NCBI RefSeq assembly: GCF_006442315.1
Contig: NZ_VFVY01000015.1
Location: forward strand, 116,181 to 180,180
Length of the DNA stretch: 64,000 nucleotides
Reading direction: 5' to 3'
Source: Mesorhizobium sp. B2-3-4
Lineage (GTDB): Bacteria; Pseudomonadota; Alphaproteobacteria; Rhizobiales; Rhizobiaceae
The notes beneath the pieces were generated by a model, which had not been told where the DNA came from, searched no databases, and saw nothing but the letters and a program-made list of their open reading frames with translations. Numbering within the stretch: position 1 is the stretch's first letter; each line of letters starts with the position of its first letter. Positions 1 to 8,468 of the stretch are shown in pieces. The translations under genes were made by a program, and so were the position numbers.

Positions 1-162
1 ATGTCCAATGGCGGCAGCCATGACACACAACAGATGTCCAGGATCGCTCGCGCCGCCATGATATTCGTCAGGAGCAAGGACGGCCGGAGCCACACGCCCG
101 AGGAATTCTCCTCAATCGGCGACATCGCCGATGGCATCAAGGTACTGGCAGGGACGCTCTAA
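1..162 (+). CDS. C-terminal fragment of an M20-family amidohydrolase (carbamoylase / allantoate amidohydrolase type)
   Basis: The frame is open from base 1 and ends in TAA at 160-162, giving 53 residues of a C-terminus whose start lies outside the window. The stretch GGSHDTQQM followed by MIFVRSKDGRSHTPEEF matches the end of zinc-dependent M20 amidohydrolases (N-carbamoyl-L-amino-acid hydrolase, allantoate amidohydrolase), where the HD and SH-PEE histidines lie near the metal site. That family releases ammonia from carbamoylated or ureido substrates. Its position beside arginine catabolic genes would fit a nitrogen-scavenging locus, but the substrate cannot be told from this fragment. Confidence 0.75.
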   Translation: MSNGGSHDTQQMSRIARAAMIFVRSKDGRSHTPEEFSSIGDIADGIKVLAGTL

Positions 163-407
163 AAGCTGGCCTATTGTTAAGCAGCTACAATGCAGAGAAA
201 TTTCCAATGAACCCTTCTCGCAGCAGGCACGCACGCCAGCCCGTATTTACGAGATCTCAAAGTTTCCTTCTCCTATCCCCATGGCGGACTCCGGCGACAA
301 CTCTTTTGGTTGCGTTGGTGATTTTCACATCCGTGCTGGCTCTGGGATACTAAGACATTCCGATTGGTCAGTTCTTCAACCGTCGACCGACTGCTCCGTT
401 TTCAAAC

Positions 408-847
408 CTAAGTCAGTCGTGCCCGTGTCGTGCGTGGCGTGGCCAGAAGCAGACTGGTTTCGCTGCCCGTTATGCCGGCAATCAGCCGAATGCGGCGCAG
501 CACCGCATCGAGATCGGTCAGGGATGCCGTCCCAAGCTCGACCACCAGATCCCAGCGGCCATTGGTGGTATGGACGGTCGAGACTTCGGGGAAGCCGCCC
601 AGCGTCCGTACCACGCGGTCCGCGGCATGACCCTCAATCTCGATGAGCATGATACCACGGATGCGCTGAGCAACGGCGTCGGCGCGCAGCACCACCGTGT
701 AGCCGATAATCTCGCCGGATCGCTCCAACCGCTCCATACGCGCCCTGACCGTAGCGCGCGAGACGCCGAGATCGACGGCGAGATTGACACGCTGCGCCGC
801 GCATCATGTCGCAGCAGGGTCACGATCCGTTCGTCCAGTGCATCCAT
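408..847 (-). pseudogene. Lrp/AsnC-family transcriptional regulator, apparently frameshifted
   Basis: The N-terminal part begins with ATG at 847 (MDALDERIVTLLRHDARRSV). The rest of the regulator continues in another frame: NLAVDLGVSRATVRARMERL, then an RAM-type effector domain ending at 408. Removing one base near position 789 joins the two parts into a normal Lrp/AsnC protein of about 145 residues, with a DNA-binding helix-turn-helix and a C-terminal ligand-binding domain. As written the gene would make a truncated product, so it is either a one-base pseudogene or a sequencing error. It is transcribed away from the arginase gene. Lrp/AsnC proteins often control neighbouring amino-acid catabolic genes, so it was probably the local regulator of arginase and ornithine cyclodeaminase. 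Confidence 0.75.
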
Positions 848-983
848 GACGGGTTACCATTTTGATCAATTTAGCTACCACTGTGATAAACTAAGCTTTC
901 CGGATTGCCAATTTTACCTGTTCAGATCGCCAGCTCGCCATGGTCCCCTCGCGGTCATTCGAACTTGGACCGCAGGGAAATTA

Positions 984-1916
984 ATGCGTTGCCGAATCGT
1001 TGGGGCGCCGGTGCAGGACGGTGCCGGCAGAATGGGATGCGAGATGGGGCCGAGCGCACTGCGGACCGCCGGACTGGCTGAGGTGCTGTCCGGCCTCGGC
1101 CACGCCGTCGAGGATATGGGCGCCGTACAGCCGCTTCCAGCAAGGCGCCTTGTGCATGGCAATCTGGCGCTGAAGGCCCTGCCCGAGATATCGGCCTGGA
1201 CATCCGCCATTGCCCAGGCCGCCTACGCAGCGAGCGAGGACGCCATGCCGATCTTTCTCGGCGGCGACCATTCGATCTCGGCGGGGACCGTGTCGGGTCT
1301 TGCCCGTCGCGCCACGGAGGCCGGGCGCCCGCTGTTCGTGCTGTGGCTCGACGCGCATCCGGACTTCCACACGCTCGACACCACCGCCAGCGGCAATCTG
1401 CACGGTGTTCCTCTCGCTTACGCCAGCGGCCAGCCGGGCTTTAGTGGTTATTTCCCTGATCTGCCGGCAGCAGTCGATCCCAAGCGTATCTGCACCATGG
1501 GCCTGCGCAGTGTCGACCCGGCCGAGCGCAGTGCGCTCAATCAGGCGGGCGTGACCGTGCACGACATGCGCGCCATCGACGAGCATGGCATCGCGCCGTT
1601 GCTGCGCGCCTTCCTGGCGCGTGTGTCAGATGAGGATGGGCTGCTGCATGTCAGTCTCGACGTCGACTTCCTCGACCCCTCCATCGCGCCGGCGGTCGGC
1701 ACCACGGTTCCCGGCGGCGCGACGTTCCGCGAGGCGCATCTGGTGATGGAGATGCTGTCCGACAGCGGCCTCGTCTCCAGCCTCGACCTTGTCGAGTTGA
1801 ATCCGTTTCTGGACGAACGTGGCCGAACCGCGACGCTAATGGTCGACCTGACGGCGAGCCTGATGGGCCGCCGCATCATGGACCGTCCGACCCGCAGCCA
1901 TTCAGGGAGCTTTTGA
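984..1916 (+). CDS. rocF: Arginase
   Basis: Hydrolyses L-arginine to L-ornithine and urea in the cytoplasm, first step of the arginase catabolic route. The 310-residue protein carries the ureohydrolase metal signatures in order: GGDHSIS, then DAHPDFH with NLHGVP, then the SLDVDFLDPS motif, whose aspartates and histidines bind two Mn ions. The open frame extends far upstream, but the family-like sequence starts at MRCRIVGAPVQDGAGRMGCE, and the ATG at 984 has AGGGAA a few bases upstream, so I chose this start. The stop lies two bases before the next ATG, so the two genes are probably one operon. The divergent Lrp/AsnC remnant is the likely former regulator. Confidence 0.92.
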   Translation: MRCRIVGAPVQDGAGRMGCEMGPSALRTAGLAEVLSGLGHAVEDMGAVQPLPARRLVHGNLALKALPEISAWTSAIAQAAYAASEDAMPIFLGGDHSISAGTVSGLARRATEAGRPLFVLWLDAHPDFHTLDTTASGNLHGVPLAYASGQPGFSGYFPDLPAAVDPKRICTMGLRSVDPAERSALNQAGVTVHDMRAIDEHGIAPLLRAFLARVSDEDGLLHVSLDVDFLDPSIAPAVGTTVPGGATFREAHLVMEMLSDSGLVSSLDLVELNPFLDERGRTATLMVDLTASLMGRRIMDRPTRSHSGSF

Positions 1917-1918
1917 TC

Positions 1919-2974
1919 ATGACCACGGCAAAGCTGAACATCGTCCCCTTCGTCAGCGTCGACCGCATGATGAAGCTGGTGATCGCCATCGGCGTCGAGC
2001 GCTTCCTGACCGAGCTTGCTGGCTACATCGAGGAAGACTTCCGTCGCTGGGAGCTTTTCGACAAGACGCCCCGCATCGCGTCGCACAGCCATGAGGGCGT
2101 CATCGAGCTGATGCCGACAAGCGATGGGCGCCTCTATGGTTTCAAATATGTCAACGGCCATCCGAAGAACATGCGCCAGGGCTTGCAGACCGTCACCGCC
2201 TTCGGCGTGCTCGCCGATGTTGGCAGCGGCTACCCGATGCTGCTCACCGAAATGACCATCCTGACTGCGCTGCGCACCGCCGCTACGTCCGCTGTCGCGG
2301 CCAAGTATCTGGCACCGCGCGGCGCGCGCACCATGGCCATCATCGGCAATGGCGCCCAGTCGGAATTCCAGGCGATCGCCTTCAAGGCACTGACCGGCAT
2401 CGATCGGCTCAGGCTCTACGACATCGATCGGTCCGCCTCGCGGAAATGCGCGAAGAATCTGGCTGGCATGGGATTTGACATCACCATCTGCGCAACCGGG
2501 CAGGAAGCGGTTGAAGGTGCCGGGATCATCACGACCGTTACCGCCGACAAGCAGTGCGCCACCATTGTCACCGACAACATGGTCGGCTCCGGTGTTCACA
2601 TCAACGCCGTCGGCGGCGATTGCCCCGGCAAGACTGAACTGCACAAGGATATCCTGCTGCGCTCCGACATTTTTGTTGAGTTCCCGCCACAGACACGCAT
2701 CGAGGGTGAGATCCAGCAGTTCAATCCCGACTATCCGGTGACAGAACTCTGGCAAGTGATCGCCGCCAAGGCGCAAGGCCGCCGAGACGCCAAGCAGATC
2801 ACGCTGTTCGACTCGGTCGGCTTCGCCATCGAGGATTTCTCGGCCCTGCGCTATGTACGCGACCAACTGCAAGCGACCGGCCTCTATGAGGAGCTCGACC
2901 TGCTGGCGGATCCAGACGAGCCGCGCGATCTCTTCGGCCTGCTGCTGCGGGCGGCCTTGCAGCCGGCAGCGTAA
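1919..2974 (+). CDS. ocd: Ornithine cyclodeaminase
   Basis: Converts L-ornithine to L-proline and ammonia using bound NAD, continuing the pathway started by arginase upstream. The 351-residue protein matches the ornithine cyclodeaminase/mu-crystallin family: an N-terminal substrate domain (KYVNGHPKN), a catalytic lysine region, and a Rossmann dinucleotide-binding stretch at MAIIGNGAQSEFQ, followed by the GSGVHINAVGGDCPGKTEL motif that contains the conserved aspartate. I chose the ATG at 1919 because AGGGAG lies nine bases upstream; a TTG at 1913 in the same frame is possible. The arginase-ocd pairing resembles the arc/ocd genes of Agrobacterium opine catabolic regions. Confidence 0.92.
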   Translation: MTTAKLNIVPFVSVDRMMKLVIAIGVERFLTELAGYIEEDFRRWELFDKTPRIASHSHEGVIELMPTSDGRLYGFKYVNGHPKNMRQGLQTVTAFGVLADVGSGYPMLLTEMTILTALRTAATSAVAAKYLAPRGARTMAIIGNGAQSEFQAIAFKALTGIDRLRLYDIDRSASRKCAKNLAGMGFDITICATGQEAVEGAGIITTVTADKQCATIVTDNMVGSGVHINAVGGDCPGKTELHKDILLRSDIFVEFPPQTRIEGEIQQFNPDYPVTELWQVIAAKAQGRRDAKQITLFDSVGFAIEDFSALRYVRDQLQATGLYEELDLLADPDEPRDLFGLLLRAALQPAA

Positions 2975-3313
2975 GGACCTCGACCAAGACGAATCCGTTG
3001 TCGTCGGGCAGGCGGACGCAAAGTTGACCTCAACGACCGAAATAGAGAGCAAGGCAGTCGTTCCAACCTTCGTGATAGGGATTGTATTTTGCTCTTCTAA
3101 AAGCGACATCGGTCTGTCTGGAAAATGACCGTTTCCGTCCATCGGCAAACGGTGGGCGTTTGGCTGTGGACAGAACCCCTTGGTGTCCGAAAATATGTTC
3201 GGAAATCTACTGTCCGGATATCGCTTACCTAAATCGTGCGCGGATCCGCATCAGATCGTAACACCTCTCAGCGTGAAAATCGTATTTCACACTGCCGTGC
3301 CGTCGCCTGCGCC
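2975..3313. other. Intergenic region with two short perfect dyads beside the recombinase gene
   Basis: No convincing gene lies here. Two inverted repeats are visible: TCCGAA/TTCGGA with a six-base spacer at 3186-3203, and GTGAAA/TTTCAC with a six-base spacer at 3283-3300. The stretch lies between the ends of ocd and the recombinase gene, the two being convergent. It could hold terminators or one end of the integrated element; neither is proven. Confidence 0.4.
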
Positions 3314-5257
3314 TCAAGATGATGCATCTACCACCGCGGCGCGATACCGCCCGTAGCCGACCTTCACGAGCAGGCCTTCCTTGCACATCCGGGACAAGTA
3401 ACAGCGGGGGATTCCTGCATTTGACAACTCACAGGTCCGCACCTCACCGCCCTTGCGAGCCAGAGCAACAGCTTGGTCGCGAAGTGACGGCTGGGGAACA
3501 CCCGTAAGGCGAAGTGCCTCCGCACGGTCTCGGTCGCGTTTTCGCATCTTGAGTGCTTGCGGCGCATTCTGGCGAAGAGCTATAGCGAATTCGTAATTCG
3601 CGGCTTCACCGATCCCGGCGAGCCACTTCAGATCAAAACTGCGAACGCCGCTTGCACGCGGTTCCACTCCCGAGCCGCCCTGCTCCGTGGCAAGCGTCTG
3701 CAGGAGTTTGATTTTGGAGCCAGTGATCCGAATTTCGGCATCTCCCACTTCAATCCGCTGCACTAGCGCCTGCACGTAGTGACGGCTGAACCCATTATCC
3801 GTTCGAATCTTCTTTCGCGCCTCTAGGCCGAACCGGTGAAGCAACTCCGGCGTAATCGTGGTTTCCCCGCTTTCCGTGCGCACTTCTGCACGCTCAGCGT
3901 CGGCACGCGCAGCGTCTCGGGCTTGCTTCAGCTCACCGATTCGCCCTTTAAGATTGGTATCACCCAAATCGGCGAGGCCAGTTTCGATCGCCTCGTACAA
4001 TCGCGTGAGCTTGGCATCGGCGTCCGCAGCCTGCCTCTTCAGCTCAGCGACTCGGCCCTTTCGCCGCTCCGCTTGCTCGTCGCGCCGCTTTATCAACCCC
4101 GACAGCAACTCTTCCAGCCGGGCTGGCTCCAGTAGCCGATCCTCCATATAGGCAACGACCTTCGTATCGAGTTCCTCCATGGGGACTGTGCGTCCTCGGC
4201 ATCCGGTCTTTCCCTGACGCGCTGCCGTGCAGCAGGTGTAGTAGCGATACTGTTTCCCCCTACCCGATGTACGCAGGGTCATCGCCCCACCACAATCAGC
4301 GCAGAAGCAGACGCCACCCAGCAAGGTGCCTCCGCTCACGAATCGGGGCGCTTTCAACTGCGGGCTTCGGGACCGCATCATTTGCTGGACCTCGGCAAAC
4401 TCCTCAGGGTCGACGATAGGCTCGACGATCACTTCAACCACCTGATCGTCGGGGTTCTGTTGTTTCTTGCGCCAACTGGCCACGTTGAAGCGGTGGCGTC
4501 CAATGTACGTCTCACGCGTCAGAATTTGATGCACCGCGCCAACACCCCACCGTCCACCGGTCTGGGTCCGAATGCCTCGAATGTTCAAGAAGTCAGCGAT
4601 CTGCCTCGCCCCCATGGGTCCGTTTCCCGCGCCAATGCGCGCGAGGCGGAACATCAGGCGGACGGTACCGACTCGTGCGGGATCCGGTTCGATCTTCTTC
4701 TTCGTCCGCGAGCCGCGCTGCTCGGCAGCGACGATCCTGTAGCCAAAGGGCGCGCGGGAGCCATTCCAATAGCCCTGCCGGGCATTCTCACGCATAGCTC
4801 GAAGCGTGTGTTTGGCGTTTTCCTTCGATTGATACTCGTCGAAGAGCGCCATGATCTGGCGCATCATCACACTCATCGGATCGTCACCGAGATCCTGGGT
4901 GGTGGATGTTAGCCGGATGCCGTTCTTCGCCAAGCGGCGCACATAGAACTCAAGCTGAAACTGGTCGCGGAAGAAGCGCGAGAATGAATGCACGATAATG
5001 AACTCGAACGGAGCCGGCTTTTGCGCCGCTGCGTCCATCATCCGTTGAAACTCCGGCCGGCGGTCGTCTGTTGCCGATGCGCCGGCCTCCACGAACTCCG
5101 CAACAACGGATATTCCCTTCGCTGTGCAATAGGATTGGAGCTGACGTCGCTGATCGGGAATCGAAAGATCGTGCTCGGCTTGCCGACCAGTCGAAACTCT
5201 CAAATACAAAGCCGCGCGCCCTGATGACGGCAAGGCGTTGATGACCGTGAGGGTCAT
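3314..5257 (-). CDS. Large serine recombinase (site-specific integrase/resolvase family)
   Basis: A 647-residue serine recombinase that would cut and rejoin DNA at short attachment sites through a covalent serine linkage. The N-terminal resolvase domain has the nucleophile in LYLRVSTGRQ (Ser22) and the arginine-rich SFSRFFRD segment. A recombinase domain follows (PFGYRIV to about residue 290), then a zinc ribbon with CADC and later cysteines around 320-360, a coiled-coil of about 60 residues, and a C-terminal extension. The ATG at 5257 has a strong GGGAGG ribosome-binding site. This size and domain order are typical of phage and ICE integrases, so it may be the enzyme that inserts this element. 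A dyad-rich segment lies just upstream of the small ORF before it. Confidence 0.9.
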   Translation of the reverse strand: MTLTVINALPSSGRAALYLRVSTGRQAEHDLSIPDQRRQLQSYCTAKGISVVAEFVEAGASATDDRRPEFQRMMDAAAQKPAPFEFIIVHSFSRFFRDQFQLEFYVRRLAKNGIRLTSTTQDLGDDPMSVMMRQIMALFDEYQSKENAKHTLRAMRENARQGYWNGSRAPFGYRIVAAEQRGSRTKKKIEPDPARVGTVRLMFRLARIGAGNGPMGARQIADFLNIRGIRTQTGGRWGVGAVHQILTRETYIGRHRFNVASWRKKQQNPDDQVVEVIVEPIVDPEEFAEVQQMMRSRSPQLKAPRFVSGGTLLGGVCFCADCGGAMTLRTSGRGKQYRYYTCCTAARQGKTGCRGRTVPMEELDTKVVAYMEDRLLEPARLEELLSGLIKRRDEQAERRKGRVAELKRQAADADAKLTRLYEAIETGLADLGDTNLKGRIGELKQARDAARADAERAEVRTESGETTITPELLHRFGLEARKKIRTDNGFSRHYVQALVQRIEVGDAEIRITGSKIKLLQTLATEQGGSGVEPRASGVRSFDLKWLAGIGEAANYEFAIALRQNAPQALKMRKRDRDRAEALRLTGVPQPSLRDQAVALARKGGEVRTCELSNAGIPRCYLSRMCKEGLLVKVGYGRYRAAVVDASS

Positions 5258-5281
5258 GCGACACCTCCCTTTTTAGAAATG

Positions 5282-5524
5282 TTATGTTTGGCGCAACAGT
5301 TCGTCCAACAACGCCCCGAATTGAACCTCGAAGACATCGAGTTCGACGTCAGTGACCGGGACTCGGTCCGGCCAGTCATCGGAGATATTGAGGTCGCGAC
5401 CATCCTCGGCAACCCGTCCTGCGCGGCGCCGACGCCGTGCATCCGGCACACTGCTACCGCTGGCGTAGTCATAGAGATCGAAATGGCCTTGCCAGGCAGG
5501 CGATGGAAATATGTTGTGGCGCAT
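5282..5524 (-). CDS. Small hypothetical protein upstream of the recombinase
   Basis: An 80-residue ORF ends 24 bases before the recombinase start on the same strand. The N-terminal half is basic (PDARRRRRAGR); the C-terminal half is acidic and looks properly folded (NISDDWPDRVPVT, then a helical segment ending GALLDELLRQT). I do not recognise the family. Its position suggests co-transcription with the recombinase, possibly as an accessory or directionality protein, but that is inference from context only. Another frame is open over the same stretch, so the coding assignment is moderate. Confidence 0.5.
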   Translation of the reverse strand: MRHNIFPSPAWQGHFDLYDYASGSSVPDARRRRRAGRVAEDGRDLNISDDWPDRVPVTDVELDVFEVQFGALLDELLRQT

Positions 5525-5531
5525 CGCCCCA

Positions 5532-5581
5532 TTGTGCCGACAATCGGCACAAAATTGAACTGCACCAGACGACTATCGGCA
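5532..5581. promoter_or_regulatory. Perfect 8-5-8 dyad plus a partial copy upstream of the recombinase operon
   Basis: TTGTGCCG and CGGCACAA form perfect 8-base arms around ACAAT at 5532-5552. A related half-site, CGACTATCGGCA, lies at 5570-5581; on the minus strand both read TGCCGAT(A/T)GTCG. The dyad ends eight bases before the start codon of the small ORF that precedes the recombinase. This fits an operator for autoregulation or a recombinase attachment/binding site. Confidence 0.5.
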
Positions 5582-5799
5582 ACTTCTAAAGTGCAAGGAC
5601 GGATGCCCGCTGTGGTATTCAACCATCCTGGCGGATTGCGTCGCACTTCCGCGTAGCGCAATAACCGGGAAATGGCTCGCCGGTCAGGTACATTATCGAA
5701 TCTGCCCATCCGCCGCTCCGTTTCCTCTATCAGGCTTCATCTCTCTGGAAATATTACCGGGAACAAACGCAATTTCTGGCGCTTCGGGAGGAATATCTG

Positions 5800-6717
5800 T
5801 CAACCTCGCGCAGGGGGCCCCGTGGAAAACGCAGCAATGAGCGCCTCGAGTGAGACATTCAGTGCGTTCGAAAAGGTCCTGCCCTTCTGCCAAATCGCAA
5901 CGTAGTGATAGAGCGCGGACGGCTCCACTGGCCTTATTCCCAGGTGAAACGCCGCATATTCACGCGCAATAATCTCATTGGTTATCGAAATGCCCAGGCC
6001 AGCCGAAACGTATCCGGCTTCGTGACCGTTGCAATCGAATTCCACCAGTATGTCTGGCTCAACGCCGGCGAAGCGCAATGCATTGAAGTTCATCTGGTGG
6101 GCGGCGAACTGGGGATCGATGTCGACGATCGTTTCGCCGGCCAGGTCTTGAGCCTCGATACAGGTCTGTTTTGAAAACCGGTGGTCGGGATGAAAGATGC
6201 ACACGTTGCGTGCTGACCCGAGGGGCGCCCATTCAAACAGGCGCGGATCCAGCGGCAACCTGGAGATTCCGAGATCGGCATACCCGGACAGTATGTGTTC
6301 GCCGATCTGCTCGTAGCTTCCAGAAATCGACCGGACGTTCGAAGCGGTCTTTGCGTGGATGATCGCCACGACCTTGGGCAAGGTCACGAACCCGAAAACA
6401 GAAGGCGCGGCAATCGCAATCCGCTGCTTTTCCTCGTTCTTCATCGCGAAGATCGACGCTTCCAGGCGATCCAGGGACGTCAGGGCAAGTTCCACGTTTC
6501 GCAGGAGTTCCCAGGCTTCCTGCAAGGGGACGATGCGGTTGGCTGATCTCTTGAAGAGCGTGATGCCGAGCGTGGTCTCGAGTTGCTTCACATGTTGACT
6601 GACGGCCGGCTGGCTAATCCCGAGCGCAACCGCTGCTCGCCTTGTCGAACCGGCCCGCAACACTTCTCGGAACACCTTCAGTTGACGGAGCTTCAGGTCG
6701 CTCTGCAGCAACTCCAT
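5800..6717 (-). CDS. LysR-family transcriptional regulator
   Basis: A 305-residue LysR-type regulator: an N-terminal winged helix-turn-helix (LRQLKVFREVLRAGSTRRAA, then ISQPAVSQHVKQLE) followed by a periplasmic-binding-protein-like effector domain. The frame opens earlier, but the ATG at 6717 has GGAG eight bases upstream and gives the canonical LysR start. It is transcribed divergently from an amino-acid-type ABC transporter, and the spacer carries a T-N11-A palindrome. The likely role is inducer-dependent control of that transporter. The effector is unknown, though opine or basic amino acids would fit the neighbours. Confidence 0.88.
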   Translation of the reverse strand: MELLQSDLKLRQLKVFREVLRAGSTRRAAVALGISQPAVSQHVKQLETTLGITLFKRSANRIVPLQEAWELLRNVELALTSLDRLEASIFAMKNEEKQRIAIAAPSVFGFVTLPKVVAIIHAKTASNVRSISGSYEQIGEHILSGYADLGISRLPLDPRLFEWAPLGSARNVCIFHPDHRFSKQTCIEAQDLAGETIVDIDPQFAAHQMNFNALRFAGVEPDILVEFDCNGHEAGYVSAGLGISITNEIIAREYAAFHLGIRPVEPSALYHYVAIWQKGRTFSNALNVSLEALIAAFSTGPPARG

Positions 6718-6795
6718 TGCCTGCGCTCCTTTTCGTGACAACGCCACCCGTGACGCGGATAACGCCAACCTGGGGAGCAACGAGCCGGATCAGTA

Positions 6796-6812
6796 TATAA
6801 CGGCACGTTATA
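6796..6812. promoter_or_regulatory. LysR-type operator candidate (T-N11-A palindrome)
   Basis: TATAACG-GCA-CGTTATA is a perfect 7-base-arm palindrome that contains the T-N11-A spacing typical of LysR boxes. It lies about 80 bases upstream of the LysR start and about 180 bases before the permease gene. The surrounding spacer is markedly AT-rich and holds a second, weaker dyad, TTATA-AA-TATAA, at 6891-6902 that may overlap a promoter. Confidence 0.55.
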
Positions 6813-6989
6813 GATAAAAGAATAAAAATTATAGATTGAGTATGTAATTTCATCCGTTAGAATTAGACAATATCTAAAATTAACTCCACATTATAAATAT
6901 AACAATTCGCAACCTTAGGTTATACGGCTTGGTCATTCTGACAAAGGCCGGCGTATCCTGCGGTAATTGCGAGTCGAGGAACGCGCCCC

Positions 6990-7649
6990 ATGGGTGGTTT
7001 TACTACTCAGTTTGTTGCCGCACTCACCGTGACCATAAGCCTGGCCCTTGTCAGCGGCTGCCTGGGTACGGCATTTGGGTTGTTCGTGGCGATTTCAAAG
7101 GGCACGGCACAGCCGCGCCTCAACAGCGTCGTGACGGCCTACACCACGGTCGTCCGTGGTGTACCAGAACTTCTCATTATCCTGCTCATCTACTTCGGCG
7201 GAACGACCCTCGCTAGCAAGATCGCCGGCCGGTATGTCGAGGTGAACGCATTCACCGCAGGCGTTATCGCTCTCTCGGTCGTTTTCAGCGGTTATGCGAC
7301 CGAAGTGTTTCGCGGCGCGATCGCGGCGGTGCCAGCGGGTCAAACCGAAGCGGCAAAGTCGCTTGGGCTGAACGCCTGGCAGCGCTGGATGTTCGTCATC
7401 GGACCGCAGATGCTGCGGTTGGCGCTGCCTGCCTATGGCAATCTCTGGATTTCGCTCTTCAAGGACACCGCCCTGGTCTCGATCGTCGGTCTGACCGATA
7501 TCATGCGCGTCGCGTATGTAGGGGCCGGATCCTTACGCGCACCATTGACCTTCTACCTTGCGGCCGCCGCTCTCTACCTCTCGCTGACCACCGTCACGCT
7601 GCTGTCGATCCGGCTGGCTGAGCGGCGCTATCCGGCCCTCGGCCGGTAG
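6990..7649 (+). CDS. ABC transporter permease, polar amino acid (HisQ/OccQ) type
   Basis: A 219-residue inner-membrane permease with about five hydrophobic segments. It has the binding-protein-dependent transport signature around EAAKSLGLNAWQRWMFVIGP (the EAA loop, which contacts the ATPase) and the early VVRGVPELLI segment typical of polar amino-acid permeases. ATG at 6990 follows GAGGA at nine bases. It is the first gene of a tandem permease pair with a downstream binding protein, as in histidine, octopine and nopaline systems. No ATP-binding subunit is encoded next to it. Confidence 0.88.
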   Translation: MGGFTTQFVAALTVTISLALVSGCLGTAFGLFVAISKGTAQPRLNSVVTAYTTVVRGVPELLIILLIYFGGTTLASKIAGRYVEVNAFTAGVIALSVVFSGYATEVFRGAIAAVPAGQTEAAKSLGLNAWQRWMFVIGPQMLRLALPAYGNLWISLFKDTALVSIVGLTDIMRVAYVGAGSLRAPLTFYLAAAALYLSLTTVTLLSIRLAERRYPALGR

Positions 7650-7662
7650 GAGGGAGCGACCC

Positions 7663-8415
7663 ATGAACCTCGGCCTGATGTTTGACGCAATGGTTGTCCT
7701 GCCTTCGGGCGTCGGTCTCACATTGACCCTGACGGTCTTGTCGCTAACGGCCGGATTTCTTCTGTCCGTGCCGCTGGCCTTCATCCGCGCATTCGGACGT
7801 CCCGGCCTCTCGCTTGCGGTGCTCGCATACACCTACGTCATTCGCGGCACGCCGATGCTTGTTCAGCTGTTCCTGCTCTATTATGGCCTCGCTCAGATCG
7901 AGGCGGTGCGATCCAGCATCTTCTGGGTCATCCTGCGCGACCCCTTTTGGTGCGCACTGCTTACATTTTCGCTGAACAGCGCGGCACATACCACCGAGAT
8001 CCTGTGCCGAGGTCTCCAGTCCGTACCGAAGGGTGTCACCGAGGCGGCCACGTCTCTCGGCTTGAAACGCTTCCAGATCGCTCGCCTGGTCACCTTCCCG
8101 ATCGCCTTCAGGATATCGCTCCCGGCCTACGGCAACGAGGTCGTGGGCATGATCAAGGGCTCGTCCCTGGCGAGCACCGTAGCGCTGCTCGAGATCACCG
8201 GCATGGCGCGACAGATGGTGTCCACCACGTTCGCACCGTACGAGATCTTCATCGTCGCCGGAGCGATCTACCTATCGCTCACCTCGATTGCCGTAAAAGC
8301 GATCCAACTCCTGGAGCGATGGCTTTCGACCGACGGCCATCCTGTGCGTCGACGAAAAGCGCGATTGCGCCCCGCCCTACCTGATCACGAGATCACGACG
8401 ACGCCCCTGCCCTAA
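7663..8415 (+). CDS. ABC transporter permease, polar amino acid (HisM/OccM) type
   Basis: The second 250-residue permease of the pair, 13 bases after the first and preceded by an AGGAGGGAG ribosome-binding site. It has the YVIRGTPMLVQLFLLYYG segment and the EAA loop EAATSLGLKRFQIARLVTFP, both characteristic of HisM/OccM proteins. It should form a heterodimeric membrane channel with the upstream permease. The C-terminal tail is basic. The stop codon overlaps a GC palindrome followed by a T run. Confidence 0.88.
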   Translation: MNLGLMFDAMVVLPSGVGLTLTLTVLSLTAGFLLSVPLAFIRAFGRPGLSLAVLAYTYVIRGTPMLVQLFLLYYGLAQIEAVRSSIFWVILRDPFWCALLTFSLNSAAHTTEILCRGLQSVPKGVTEAATSLGLKRFQIARLVTFPIAFRISLPAYGNEVVGMIKGSSLASTVALLEITGMARQMVSTTFAPYEIFIVAGAIYLSLTSIAVKAIQLLERWLSTDGHPVRRRKARLRPALPDHEITTTPLP

Positions 8416-8429
8416 CCCGCGGGTTTTTT
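8414..8429 (+). terminator. Palindrome with T-run between permease and binding-protein genes
   Basis: AACCCGCGGGTT followed by further T residues overlaps the permease stop codon. It resembles a weak intrinsic terminator or attenuator that could set the ratio of permease to binding protein. The stem has no natural loop, so it would have to fold with only a few pairs. Confidence 0.4.
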
Positions 8430-8468
8430 CGGCAGCCCATTCCACCCACACCAACGAAGAGGTGCATC

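Noticed and set aside
570..983. Upstream extension of the arginase frame
   Set aside because: It overlaps the AsnC-type gene antisense and has no protein-like character; the family start is at 984.
5254..5709. Alternative 151-residue minus-strand frame upstream of the recombinase
   Set aside because: It overlaps the recombinase start and the stronger small ORF and lacks a coherent domain.
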